Positions 44,460 to 52,759 of a DNA stretch of 64,000 bases are shown here, piece after piece. The stretch lies in the NCBI GenBank assembly GCA_014191855.1, contig BJHF01000022.1, positions 1 to 64,000 on the forward strand. Direction: 5' to 3'. The stretch comes from Deltaproteobacteria bacterium. GTDB lineage: Bacteria > Myxococcota_A > UBA796 > SXON01. The notes beneath the pieces were generated by a model. It searched no databases, was not told the DNA's origin, and was given only the letters and a program-made list of their open reading frames with translations. The translations under genes and the position numbers were made by a program. Each line of letters begins with the position of its first letter. Position 1 is the stretch's first letter.

Positions 44460-44881
44460 GCGGCGCCCTCAGGAATCAGCACGGCTTGAAGCTCCGCAGT
44501 GCACACCGCCTTGCCCCCGGGAATCCGTACCGTGCCCCTCGCCAGGGTGAGGCCGAATCGACGATCGGTGACGGTAACCTCCACCTCCAGCGTGGCGGGA
44601 AGATCCACCACACCGCGGAATTTTGCCCGCTCAACGCCGGTGAGCATCCCGAGGCCCGCTTCACCCGACAACGTGCCCAGGCACGCCAGGGCCTGGGCCA
44701 GCATCTCGATCATCACGACGCCCGGCAGGATCGGCCGCCCAGGAAAGTGGCCGGCGAACAGCTCCGCGCCGATTTCGGCGCGCGCCTCGATGGACTTGCC
44801 GGGGACCAGCGCCACCACCGACGTGAGGTACAGGTTCGGCGAGCGGTGGGGGATGAGCGTTTCAGGACGAGGAAAGGTCAT
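44456..44881 (-). CDS. 3-hydroxyacyl-ACP dehydratase (FabZ-like)
   Basis: A 141-residue hotdog-fold dehydratase. Start MTFPRPETLIPHRSPNLYLT and the active-site helix FAGHFPGRPILPGVVMIEML with His45 and Glu59 match FabZ/ApeI-type enzymes that dehydrate 3-hydroxyacyl-ACP. The C-terminal strand (RFGLTLARGTVRIPGGKAVC) completes the fold. ATGA overlaps on both sides lock it to KS2 and the CrtI-like gene. Confidence 0.9.
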   Translation of the reverse strand: MTFPRPETLIPHRSPNLYLTSVVALVPGKSIEARAEIGAELFAGHFPGRPILPGVVMIEMLAQALACLGTLSGEAGLGMLTGVERAKFRGVVDLPATLEVEVTVTDRRFGLTLARGTVRIPGGKAVCTAELQAVLIPEGAA

Positions 44882-46476
44882 TCGTACAACGTGGCGGACG
44901 CGATGGCAAAACGCGCGGGGTCGTCCGATGCGGCGTCCACGCGCAGGAGCACCACCCGCCGATAACCGGCGCCGCGCAGCAACGCGGCAGGATCCACGGC
45001 GGCATCGTCCGCGTCGCAGAGGACCCAGGCCGCGTGCCGCAGACCGGCCGCGATGGATCCCTCGGCAAGCGGGGCACCGGGGACGGTGTACGGAAAGTGG
45101 AGTCGGGACGAGCCAGCGAATCCGCGCGCCAGGACCCCGGAGAAATACCGCAGATCGGCAGAGCGACAGTCGCGAGCCGAACGGAGCACGATCAGATCGT
45201 CGAACTGCAAGTGCGGGGCAACGTCGCGACACAGACGCACACCCGCCCGCACGTACCGGTCCGCCCGGCCGAGCGCAGCGGGCGCCCCCGGCCACACGGT
45301 CGACAGGGGCAGCTTCCGCGCCCGGAACCTGGATAGCTCCGTGGACCTGGGCGTTGACGCTTCGGGGAGTGGGACTCCGCCGACCGCTTCGCGACCGGGC
45401 GCAGCCGGGGAGTGGCCGGCGCCCACCCGCCCAAACACGACCGCCGCGTTCAACCCACCAAAAGCGGCGCTCACCGAGATCGCGTGTCGCACCTCACCCG
45501 GTTGCCGCGTGGCCAGGAGCGCGGTGACCGGCGGCGCGGGGAGCGGGGCGCCGTTCAGAGCGGCGATCACGACGGCGGCCTCCACGGCGCCGGCCGCGCC
45601 CAGGCAATGGCCGACCACGCCTTTGATGGCGTGGAGCGGGACCGCGCCGCCAAACGCCGTGATCAATGCCTGCGCCTCCGCGGCGTCGTTCAGCACGGTG
45701 CCGGTGCCGTGGGCGCTTACGGCGTCGATCTCCGAAGAGTCCAGCGCCGCGATCGCGAGGGCGCGCTGAATGGCGCGTGCCAGCCCGGCCCCGTCCGGGC
45801 GCGGCGCCGTGAGGTGGTAGGCATCCTGGCTGGTCGCGGCCCCGAGCAGCGCCGCCAAGGGCGCCGAGAGCGCGCACGCGGCGGGCTCGAGCAGGAAGGC
45901 GGCCGCGCCTTCTCCGAGGAGGAGGCCGTCGCGATCGACGGAGAACGGGCGACTTCCGGTGGGACCGAGCGCGCCGAGGCCGGCGAATCCGGCGTGAATG
46001 TAGAGCGAGTGTTTGTCCACGCCGGCGACGATCACCCGGTCGCAGCGCCCCCCGCGGATCCACGCAGCGCCGATCTCGAACGCCAGCGTGGACGACGCGC
46101 AGGCCACGGAAACCGTCGTGACCGGCGCGAGGCCAAGCGCGCCCGCGACGGCAAGCGCCGGCGCCGATCGCCAACGAAGCTCCTCCGCTGGTTTGGCGCC
46201 CCGGCGCATCCACGCTTCAAAACCGCCGGAGATCGCCCCCGACGTGGTGCCCACCACCAGACCCACCCGCCCCGCGCCCGCCGTCGGGAGGACGCCGGCC
46301 ACCACTTCGCGGAGCAGCGTCGTGACGTCCACCTCCTCCGGCAACGCCGCGATCGGCGCCGGAAAGCCCCCAAGTTCCCTTTGCAGCGGTCGCCCGACGC
46401 ATACCGCGTCAAGCAGCCGCTCTACGCCACGCCCCGCCGCCGTCCACGCGTCCATGCGGGTAATGACCACGTTCAT
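44878..46476 (-). CDS. Beta-ketoacyl synthase with extra C-terminal domain (KS2)
   Basis: A 532-residue ketosynthase. Residues 1-345 are a KS with Cys126 in VTTVSVACASSTLAFEIG, His in SAHGTGTVLND and His in VVGHCLGAAGAVE. It lacks about 40 N-terminal residues of usual FabF but keeps all three catalytic residues. Residues 365-532 form an added domain (FRARKLPLSTVWPG, LRYFSGVLARGFAGSSRLHF, SIAAGLRHAAWVLCDADD), which resembles the ketoacyl-synt_2/chain-length-factor-like proteins of aryl polyene clusters. So it may be a KS fused to its partner. ATGA overlaps on both sides. Confidence 0.85.
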   Translation of the reverse strand: MNVVITRMDAWTAAGRGVERLLDAVCVGRPLQRELGGFPAPIAALPEEVDVTTLLREVVAGVLPTAGAGRVGLVVGTTSGAISGGFEAWMRRGAKPAEELRWRSAPALAVAGALGLAPVTTVSVACASSTLAFEIGAAWIRGGRCDRVIVAGVDKHSLYIHAGFAGLGALGPTGSRPFSVDRDGLLLGEGAAAFLLEPAACALSAPLAALLGAATSQDAYHLTAPRPDGAGLARAIQRALAIAALDSSEIDAVSAHGTGTVLNDAAEAQALITAFGGAVPLHAIKGVVGHCLGAAGAVEAAVVIAALNGAPLPAPPVTALLATRQPGEVRHAISVSAAFGGLNAAVVFGRVGAGHSPAAPGREAVGGVPLPEASTPRSTELSRFRARKLPLSTVWPGAPAALGRADRYVRAGVRLCRDVAPHLQFDDLIVLRSARDCRSADLRYFSGVLARGFAGSSRLHFPYTVPGAPLAEGSIAAGLRHAAWVLCDADDAAVDPAALLRGAGYRRVVLLRVDAASDDPARFAIASATLYE

Positions 46477-47201
46477 CCCTCAAGCTCCGACAGCGTGCCG
46501 ACGCGGGTGGGCGACCAGCTCCGAAGGGCCGATGGGAGCACCTCGACGGTTACGACGCTCCCGTCATGCACCAGCACCACCTCCCCCTCGCGGGCACGCG
46601 CCAGCCGCGCCTGCAGCACATCGGACCGCACCCGCACACCGTCTCCCGACCGCAGGCTCACCCACGCCACGTCGAGCTTCGCCTCTTTTGCCGAAGCAAA
46701 GAGCCTCGGACTCACGACGCCGAACGGCGGCCGGAACCACCGGATCGGCGGGGCGCCGGCCTCCCGCAGCGCCGCTACGCCGGCCCGGAGCCAGCCGCCA
46801 CCCTCCTCCGGCGCCATCCACGTGAGGCACGCGCTGTGGGTGAGCCCGTGCAGCCCGATCTCATGGCCGGCCGCGGCGGCGGCTCGCACGAGCTCCGGGT
46901 GGCGCCCCGCGCGGTCGGCGAGGAAGAAGAACGTCGCGTGCGCGCCATGGGCGGCCAAAGCCTCGAGCAGCGCGGGCGTGGTCGTAGGGTCTGGCCCATC
47001 GTCGATGGTAAGCGCGATGCCCTGGCGAACCTTGATGGTGGACCGCCCAAACAGTCCAAGCTCAGGCCGCGCCGAAGCCACCGCCACCCACGCGGCGCCC
47101 CCCGCCAGAAACGCGCCGCCGACCGAAACGGGCGCGCCGAGGGCGAGCGCTGCAGCCCCGCCCGCCAAACAGCCGAGCGTGCCGAGCTCTCCTGCGGTCA
47201 T
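46473..47201 (-). CDS. Polysaccharide deacetylase (NodB-like)
   Basis: A 242-residue deacetylase of the NodB fold. Motifs: LTIDDGPD with Asp67/Asp68, HEIGLHGLTHS with His118 and His122, IRWFRPPFGVVSP and VVLVHDG near the end. Residues 7-44 are hydrophobic (AGGAAALALGAPVSVGGA) and anchor it to the membrane. In lipid clusters such enzymes may act on glycan head groups. Overlaps both neighbours by ATGA. Confidence 0.88.
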   Translation of the reverse strand: MTAGELGTLGCLAGGAAALALGAPVSVGGAFLAGGAAWVAVASARPELGLFGRSTIKVRQGIALTIDDGPDPTTTPALLEALAAHGAHATFFFLADRAGRHPELVRAAAAAGHEIGLHGLTHSACLTWMAPEEGGGWLRAGVAALREAGAPPIRWFRPPFGVVSPRLFASAKEAKLDVAWVSLRSGDGVRVRSDVLQARLARAREGEVVLVHDGSVVTVEVLPSALRSWSPTRVGTLSELEG

Positions 47202-47470
47202 CCTTCGATCGTGCGCGCGATGCTCTCCACGGAGCGCCAGGCCTCCTTGGCACCCTCCCCGTCCGGCATGCGCACCTTGAACTGTTCCTCGATGTGGATC
47301 GCCAGCTCAAGCGCATCCACGGAGTCCAGCCCCAACGCCCCCCCGAACAGCGGCGCATCCGTGTCGATGTCCTCAGGCCTCACGCCCTCGAGCATCAGCA
47401 CCCGCACGATCAGCTCCTTCAATGCTTGCCTCAACTCCACACCCACCTCGACGCAGCGCGCGCGGAGCAT
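47198..47470 (-). CDS. Acyl carrier protein (ACP2), first gene of the operon
   Basis: A 90-residue acyl carrier protein with phosphopantetheine Ser50 in GALGLDSVDALELAIHI. N-terminal helix LRQALKELIVRVLMLEGV and IDTDAPLFG resemble the ACPs of aryl polyene-type clusters. The start is uncertain: ATG at 47470 lies 18 bp from the start of the divergent DUF2062 gene, leaving no room for a promoter, so a later GTG near GAGGTGG may be used. Six coupled genes follow. Confidence 0.85.
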   Translation of the reverse strand: MLRARCVEVGVELRQALKELIVRVLMLEGVRPEDIDTDAPLFGGALGLDSVDALELAIHIEEQFKVRMPDGEGAKEAWRSVESIARTIEG

Positions 47471-47488
47471 AGTAGGGGGAGCGGGAGC

Positions 47489-47959
47489 GTGCACGTGTGG
47501 TTCCGGGAGCGTTGGCGACGATTCCGGGAGTGGCTTCGCAAGGAGCTGGCCTCGCACCTTGAGCCCCGCCGAATCTTCTGGGCGCTGTTCCTGGGGGTTT
47601 TCATCGGTACGACCCCGCTGTGGGGGCTGCACGTAGTCCTCTGCGTATTCGCAGCCCGGGCGCTCAAGCTCAACCAGGCGCTCATGCTGTTCGCAGTCGG
47701 CGTGTCCAACCCCGTCATGGGGCCGCCGCTGCTCGCGCTCGACGCGGCGGTCGGCTCCGCCGTACTCGGCCGCGGGTTCGTGCTGCCGACGATTGATTTT
47801 TCGGGCGACCTACGACCGATCCTCGCCTTGGGCGGGCAAATCGTGGTGGATTTGTTCGTTGGGAGCTTCGTGGTGGGCCCGCTGCTGGGCGCGCTCTGTG
47901 GCGGGCTCGGCGTTCTGCTCGCCCACCGGTGGCGACCTACGGAGGCACCACGACCGTGA
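47489..47959 (+). CDS. DUF2062 membrane protein
   Basis: A 156-residue membrane protein of the DUF2062 family: FREWLRKELASHLEPRRIFW, ALFLGVFIGTTPLWGLHVVL, LKLNQALMLFAVGVSNP and VDLFVGSFVVGPLLGALCGG. The family is found near glycosyltransferase and lipid-synthesis genes, without a known activity. The GTG at 47489 is supported by AGGGGGA about eight bases upstream. It is head-to-head with the ACP2 gene and overlaps the 3' end of the M16 gene by 23 bp. Confidence 0.8.
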   Translation: MHVWFRERWRRFREWLRKELASHLEPRRIFWALFLGVFIGTTPLWGLHVVLCVFAARALKLNQALMLFAVGVSNPVMGPPLLALDAAVGSAVLGRGFVLPTIDFSGDLRPILALGGQIVVDLFVGSFVVGPLLGALCGGLGVLLAHRWRPTEAPRP

Positions 47960-49397
47960 GGTTCGTGAACCCGAGCTCCCGCAGCGCCGGCTCGATGACC
48001 TTCCGATCCCCCACGAGCACGAACACCGCCTTCGCCTGATCCCACGCGCCCATGGCCGGTGCGACTGCGGCCGTCTCCACGGCGGCCACCGCCGCCATCT
48101 CCGCCGCCAACGCCGATGCGGGCCGACCGGTGCTCAGATAGCCCGCGAAAAGCCCCGCGGTTCCGCCTTGCGATTCAAGCGACGCGACGACATCCTGCCG
48201 GGCCGCGCCCTGGGCCTTCACCAGCTCCTCCGGGGTGATGCCCTTGCGGATGCCATCGAGCTCTCCAAGCAAGTCTACCAGCGCCGGGGCGGTGACGTCC
48301 GTGCGAATCCGCGTGCGGACGACAAGCGTGCCGCCACCCACCATGGACTCCATCGCGGCGCGAACCCCATAGGTGTAGCCCCGTTTTTCGCGGAGCAGCG
48401 CGTTGAGCCGGGAGGTGAAGGTGCCGCCGAGCGCCACGGTGCCGACGTGGGTGGTGGCCTCGGCCTCGGCACCGATCTTCAACCCCGGGAACGCGACGTA
48501 AAACCCCGTTTGAGCGCTATCCGGCGCATCCACGAGGTAGATCGGCTCCCCGACGTGCGCCGGCGCGGCGGGCACGGACGGCAGGACCGCCTTGCCAGCC
48601 GCCCAAGCGCCAAAACGTGCATTCAACAACGGGATCAGCGTGGTGGCGGACACATCCCCGGCGGCCGTGATCGTGGCGCCGCCCGACTGCCAGGCCGCCT
48701 TGTGCCACCGCTTCACGTCGCCCGGGGCCGCCTTCTTCAGGCCGACCGTGGTGCCGTCCGTCGGGCGGCCGTAGGGGTGGTCTTTGCCCCAATAGAGGGC
48801 GTTCGCCGTGCGTGACGCTACGTACGCCGGCTCCGCGAGGTTCTGTTGCAGACCTGCGATGAGCAGCTCTCGCGCCTTCTTCACCTCGCCGCCCTTCAAC
48901 TGCGGGCGCAGGACGAGATCGGCCAGGAGATCAAGACCCGGCGCGAGCTGATCGCTCGGCCCGCTCAGCATGAGGTAGCTGCCGTCGGCGCCGGCGGCGC
49001 CGTCGATCGTCAAGCCGCGGCGCTCCACTTCGGCGGCGAACGCAGGCCCGGAGAGCGCACCGGCCCCGTGCCGCATCGCCTCCATCGCCAGCGCCGCCGT
49101 GCCCTCCTTCCCCACCGCATCGAGCTGAGAGCCTCCCGGCACCGTGACCACGATCGTGAAGATCGGGAGTGTGGGGGATGGGATGACCCAGACCGGCACC
49201 TGATTCGTGAGCGCAGCCGCCTCTGGCGCCGGCGGCACAAAGGCTACGGCGGGAAGCACGACAGGAGGGCCGGCCAGCGGATCCGGCGGAGGCGCGGGCG
49301 CCACCACCGGTTCGGGCGCGGATGGGGGGGGCTTCGACCTCGCGAAGGCCAAGGCCGGCACACACAACAACAGCCCGAGGGCCCAGGAACGGCTCAC
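47937..49397 (-). CDS. M16 peptidase-like protein, non-catalytic type
   Basis: A 486-residue exported protein with the pitrilysin fold (signal MSRSWALGLLLCVPALAFA, then a Pro-rich linker). Fold motifs: FTIVVTVPGGSQLDAVGKEG, SALNALLREKRGYTYGV-type seen as RLNALLREKRGYTYGVRAAM. The zinc motif HXXEH is missing; the aligned helix reads ALAMEAMRHGAG. It is likely the inactive half of a heterodimer whose active half is the upstream gene (ATGA overlap). Periplasmic by inference. Confidence 0.88.
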   Translation of the reverse strand: MSRSWALGLLLCVPALAFARSKPPPSAPEPVVAPAPPPDPLAGPPVVLPAVAFVPPAPEAAALTNQVPVWVIPSPTLPIFTIVVTVPGGSQLDAVGKEGTAALAMEAMRHGAGALSGPAFAAEVERRGLTIDGAAGADGSYLMLSGPSDQLAPGLDLLADLVLRPQLKGGEVKKARELLIAGLQQNLAEPAYVASRTANALYWGKDHPYGRPTDGTTVGLKKAAPGDVKRWHKAAWQSGGATITAAGDVSATTLIPLLNARFGAWAAGKAVLPSVPAAPAHVGEPIYLVDAPDSAQTGFYVAFPGLKIGAEAEATTHVGTVALGGTFTSRLNALLREKRGYTYGVRAAMESMVGGGTLVVRTRIRTDVTAPALVDLLGELDGIRKGITPEELVKAQGAARQDVVASLESQGGTAGLFAGYLSTGRPASALAAEMAAVAAVETAAVAPAMGAWDQAKAVFVLVGDRKVIEPALRELGFTNLTVVVPP

Positions 49398-50710
49398 TGC
49401 TTCACCTCCACCGCCGCCGGCGGCTCCGGCGTAACCACGATGCGGCTGGCCAGATCGGCCTTGAGCCAGGCCGCCACCGCGGCGGACAACGCCTCCGGCT
49501 TCGCAGCCGCGAATCGGGCTACATCCTTGCCCAGCCAGTCCGGGGTACCCGTGTACGCCCAGTACCGGTTCAGCGACTCCGCGCGGTTCTGCAACGGCTC
49601 GAGCTCCTCGAAGGTACCGATCGCGTGCTGGTTTCGCAGGCGCTCCATCTCTTGCGGCGTGGGCGGCGCATTGGCGAGCAGGAGGAGCTCCTCGGTAACC
49701 ATGCCCTCAATCTTCTCCACCGAAACGCCGGCCATCGGGATCACGCTCACGCCGAACACACCGCCGTACTGGAGGCCGTACTGGAACACGTCTACCTCCT
49801 GGGCGAACCCGCCATCCACGAGGCGACGGTACAGGCGTGAGCTCTCCCCCGCGCCGAGAAGATCCGCGACAAGCTGCATCTCCGCGTCCCCCGTTTCAAA
49901 CTTCGCCGGGCTGTGCCAGAACAGGTTGAGCTGAGGAAAGTCGACCTGATCGGTGATGGTGACGCTCGCCTTCTGCGGCCGCGTGGTTGGGGCCGGCGCG
50001 GTGCGAGCGGGCAGATCCCGGCGGGCAAGCGTGCCGAAGTACTGCTCAACCCATGCGCGTGTCGTCACCGGGTCGAAGTCCCCCGCAACGACGAGCGACG
50101 CGTTGTTGGGGACGTACCACGACGAGAAGAAGCCCTGAACGTCCTCCACGGAGGCCGCTTCGAGATCGGCATGGCTCCCGATCACGCTGTGCTCGTACGG
50201 GTGCGCGGGCGGGAACATCGCCGTGGTGAGCTCGATCTCCACCATGCCGTACGGACGGTCCTCGTTGCTCTGCCGGCGCTCGTTGCGGACCACGTCACGT
50301 TGAAGATCGAGCTTCTCCTTGGTCATCGCCTCGCCGAGCTGCTGCATCCGATCGGCTTCCATCCACAGGAAGGTCTCCAGCAGGTTGGGCGGGCCCACGT
50401 CGTAGTAGTTCGTCGCATCTTCCATGGTCCACGCGTTGTTCCACCCGCCCTGGGCCTCCATCAGCTTGTCGAAGCCGCTGCCAGGGAGCCGAAAGGTGCC
50501 CATGAACATGAGGTGCTCGAACAGGTGCGCGAAGCCGCTACGGCCCGGCACTTCGTCCTTGCTCCCCACGCGGTACCAAGTATCCACCACCACCTGCGGC
50601 AGGTGATGATCCTCCATCAGGATCACCTGCAGGCCGTTCGACAGTTCGTAGCGCTCGAAGGGGATCTTCGGCTCGCTCGCCCATGCCGCGGTCAGGAGCA
50701 AGGCGAGCAT
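49394..50710 (-). CDS. M16 zinc metallopeptidase (catalytic)
   Basis: A 438-residue exported pitrilysin-family peptidase (short signal MLALLLTAAWA). The inverted zinc motif is HLFEH (His62, Glu65, His66) in GFAHLFEHLMFMG, with the downstream Glu in VVRNERRQSNEDRPYG. C-terminal half carries LPQLNLFWHSPAK-like substrate-binding strands. It starts one base after the trxB stop and overlaps the inactive M16 gene, the usual paired order. Probably degrades peptides in the periplasm. Confidence 0.92.
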   Translation of the reverse strand: MLALLLTAAWASEPKIPFERYELSNGLQVILMEDHHLPQVVVDTWYRVGSKDEVPGRSGFAHLFEHLMFMGTFRLPGSGFDKLMEAQGGWNNAWTMEDATNYYDVGPPNLLETFLWMEADRMQQLGEAMTKEKLDLQRDVVRNERRQSNEDRPYGMVEIELTTAMFPPAHPYEHSVIGSHADLEAASVEDVQGFFSSWYVPNNASLVVAGDFDPVTTRAWVEQYFGTLARRDLPARTAPAPTTRPQKASVTITDQVDFPQLNLFWHSPAKFETGDAEMQLVADLLGAGESSRLYRRLVDGGFAQEVDVFQYGLQYGGVFGVSVIPMAGVSVEKIEGMVTEELLLLANAPPTPQEMERLRNQHAIGTFEELEPLQNRAESLNRYWAYTGTPDWLGKDVARFAAAKPEALSAAVAAWLKADLASRIVVTPEPPAAVEVKQ

Positions 50711-50711
50711 C

Positions 50712-51662
50712 TCAGTGGCCTCCCGCGCCCGAGGCCTGCTCTTCCAACCAGCGCTCTGCTTCCATCGCCGCCGCGCAGCCAGTGCCGGCCGCGGTGACCG
50801 CCTGGCGGTAGAAGTGGTCCGCAGCGTCCCCACACGCGAACACGCCTTCGATGTTGGTGGCCGTGCGCCCGGGGACCGTTTTGAGGTAACCAAGCTCGTC
50901 GTGGTCGATCCACTTCGTGAACGCGCCGGTGTTCGGCTGGTGGCCGATCCCCAGGAACATCCCGCCGATCGGCTTTTCCCACTCCTCCCCGGTGAGCGTG
51001 TTCTTCAGCCGCAGGCCCGTGATCTTGTTCTCGCCCAGCACATCCACGACCTGCGTGTTCCAGACCATCTCGATCTTCGGGTTGCTGGCCGCCTTGGCCT
51101 GCATCGCCTTGCTGGCCCGAAGGCTGTCGCGACGGTGGATGATGTAGACGCGCGTGCCGAAGCGAGTGAGGAAGGTGGCTTCTTCAACCGCCGTGTCCCC
51201 CCCGCCGACGACGGCGATCTCAAGGCCCTTGTAGAAGAACCCATCGCACGTGGCGCAGGCGCTGACACCGCCGCCGATCTTCTGCAGACGAAGCTCGTTT
51301 TCGAGGCCAAGGTACTTCGCATCGGCACCGGTGGCGATGATCAGCGTGTCGCACGTGTACGTGTCGCCGTTGGCCGTGTGAAGCGTGAAGGGACGCTGGC
51401 TCAGATCGCACTCCGCAACCTCATCGAACACGAATCGCGTACCGAAGCGCTCCACCTGGGCGCGCATGCGATCCATCAGCTCCGGGCCTTGCACGCCTTC
51501 CGGAAAGCCAGGATAATTCTCTACTTCCGTGGTGATCGTGAGCTGGCCGCCCGGACGCAGGCCATCGAAAACGAGGGGCTTGAGGTTGGCGCGGGCCGTG
51601 TAAAGCGCGGCGGTGAGGCCGGCCGGACCAGAGCCAACGATGATGACGGTTTCGTGGGACAT
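50712..51662 (-). CDS. trxB: Thioredoxin-disulfide reductase
   Basis: Reduces thioredoxin with NADPH. A 316-residue flavoprotein: FAD motif VIIVGSGPAGLTAALYTARA, redox pair Cys136/Cys139 in SACATCDGFF, NADPH motif VVGGGDTAVEEATFL, HRRDSLRASKAM and the C-terminal FAD site GVFACGDAADHFYRQ. Standard length. It heads the trxB-M16-M16 operon. Confidence 0.97.
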   Translation of the reverse strand: MSHETVIIVGSGPAGLTAALYTARANLKPLVFDGLRPGGQLTITTEVENYPGFPEGVQGPELMDRMRAQVERFGTRFVFDEVAECDLSQRPFTLHTANGDTYTCDTLIIATGADAKYLGLENELRLQKIGGGVSACATCDGFFYKGLEIAVVGGGDTAVEEATFLTRFGTRVYIIHRRDSLRASKAMQAKAASNPKIEMVWNTQVVDVLGENKITGLRLKNTLTGEEWEKPIGGMFLGIGHQPNTGAFTKWIDHDELGYLKTVPGRTATNIEGVFACGDAADHFYRQAVTAAGTGCAAAMEAERWLEEQASGAGGH

Positions 51663-51743
51663 GGGCGCTCCGAGCGATTCGCCCGCCCATTAGCGCGCGT
51701 GGCCGCTCCGAGCGTGCCAAAAAAAGGCGAGATAGGGTCGCGC

Positions 51744-52757
51744 GTGCAGCTCAAGCCCTTCCTCATCGCCGAAGCCACGCGGCTGGGCTTCCTCCGGGCG
51801 CGGGTGGCAAGCGTGCACGCGCCCGTGGACATGAGCCATTACGACGCGTTCCTCGCCGCCGGGTGGCACGGCGAGATGGACTGGCTGGCGACGAGCCGCG
51901 ACGCACGCGCCGAGGTGGCGCGCCTCCTGCCGGGCGCGCGCTCCGTGCTCACGATGGCCTTCGACTACACCCGAGCGCTCCCCCCCGATCCGGGCGGGCT
52001 CACCGGCCGCGTGGCGAGCTACGCCTGGGGTCGCGACTACCATAACTTCGTAACGAAGCGAGTGCGGAGGCTCCAGCGCTCCCTCAATCGGTCCTTTCCC
52101 GGCGTAGACTCCTACGCGGCTGTCGACAGTCGCCCCGTGTACGAGCGCGCTTGGGCCGCCCGGGCCGGTCTCGGTTTCACGGGGCGAAACGCGTTCCAGA
52201 TCCTCCCGGGGGACACCTGCTCATTCTTCATCGCGACGCTGTTCGTCGTGGCCGAGATGGAGCCGGACGCGCCGCTCGGGGATCACTGCGGCGCCTGTCG
52301 CCGCTGCGTGGACGCCTGCCCCACCCAGGCCATCCTGCCCTCAGGGGGCTTGATCGCGAACCAATGCATCTCGTACCTCACGATCGAGCATGAATCCGCG
52401 GTTCCGCGCGCGCTCCGCCCCAAGCTCGGCCGGTGGGTATTTGGCTGTGACGTCTGCCAGGACGTGTGCCCGCACCAATCGCAACGCCGCCTGCCCCCGG
52501 AGGAAACGCTGCCCACGAACGCCTGGCTGAATCTTCCGGAGCTGGTCGTGATGCCCGACGACGCGCTCGCAGCGCGGTTCGTCGGCTCACCCATCCGTCG
52601 AGCGGCCGGGGAACGAATCCGCAGAAATGCGGCGTACGCACTTGGTAATCTCCACGACGCCGCGGCGCTGCCCTCGCTTGAGGTCGCGCGGCGCGAGGGG
52701 GGGCTCGTGGCCGACGCAGCCGAATGGGCGATCGACCATGTTCGAGGCCGGGAGTAG
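51744..52757 (+). CDS. queG: Epoxyqueuosine reductase QueG
   Basis: The last step of tRNA queuosine synthesis, cobalamin-dependent. A 337-residue protein with the QueG start (MSHYDAFLAAGWHGEMDWL; LGFTGRNAFQI), two [4Fe-4S] motifs CGACRRCVDACPTQAI and CDVCQDVCPHQ, and a C-terminal HEAT-like repeat (IRRNAAYALGNLHDA). GTG at 51744 chosen; TAGGG lies just upstream. It is divergent from trxB and convergent with the LON gene. The organism therefore uses B12, in line with the BluB-CobT fusion. Confidence 0.95.
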   Translation: MQLKPFLIAEATRLGFLRARVASVHAPVDMSHYDAFLAAGWHGEMDWLATSRDARAEVARLLPGARSVLTMAFDYTRALPPDPGGLTGRVASYAWGRDYHNFVTKRVRRLQRSLNRSFPGVDSYAAVDSRPVYERAWAARAGLGFTGRNAFQILPGDTCSFFIATLFVVAEMEPDAPLGDHCGACRRCVDACPTQAILPSGGLIANQCISYLTIEHESAVPRALRPKLGRWVFGCDVCQDVCPHQSQRRLPPEETLPTNAWLNLPELVVMPDDALAARFVGSPIRRAAGERIRRNAAYALGNLHDAAALPSLEVARREGGLVADAAEWAIDHVRGRE

Positions 52758-52759
52758 GC

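Noticed and set aside
41401-47470. Calling the operon a complete aryl polyene cluster
   Set aside because: No ketoreductase, AMP-ligase, glycosyl/acyltransferase, LolA or MMPL transporter is present in the window.
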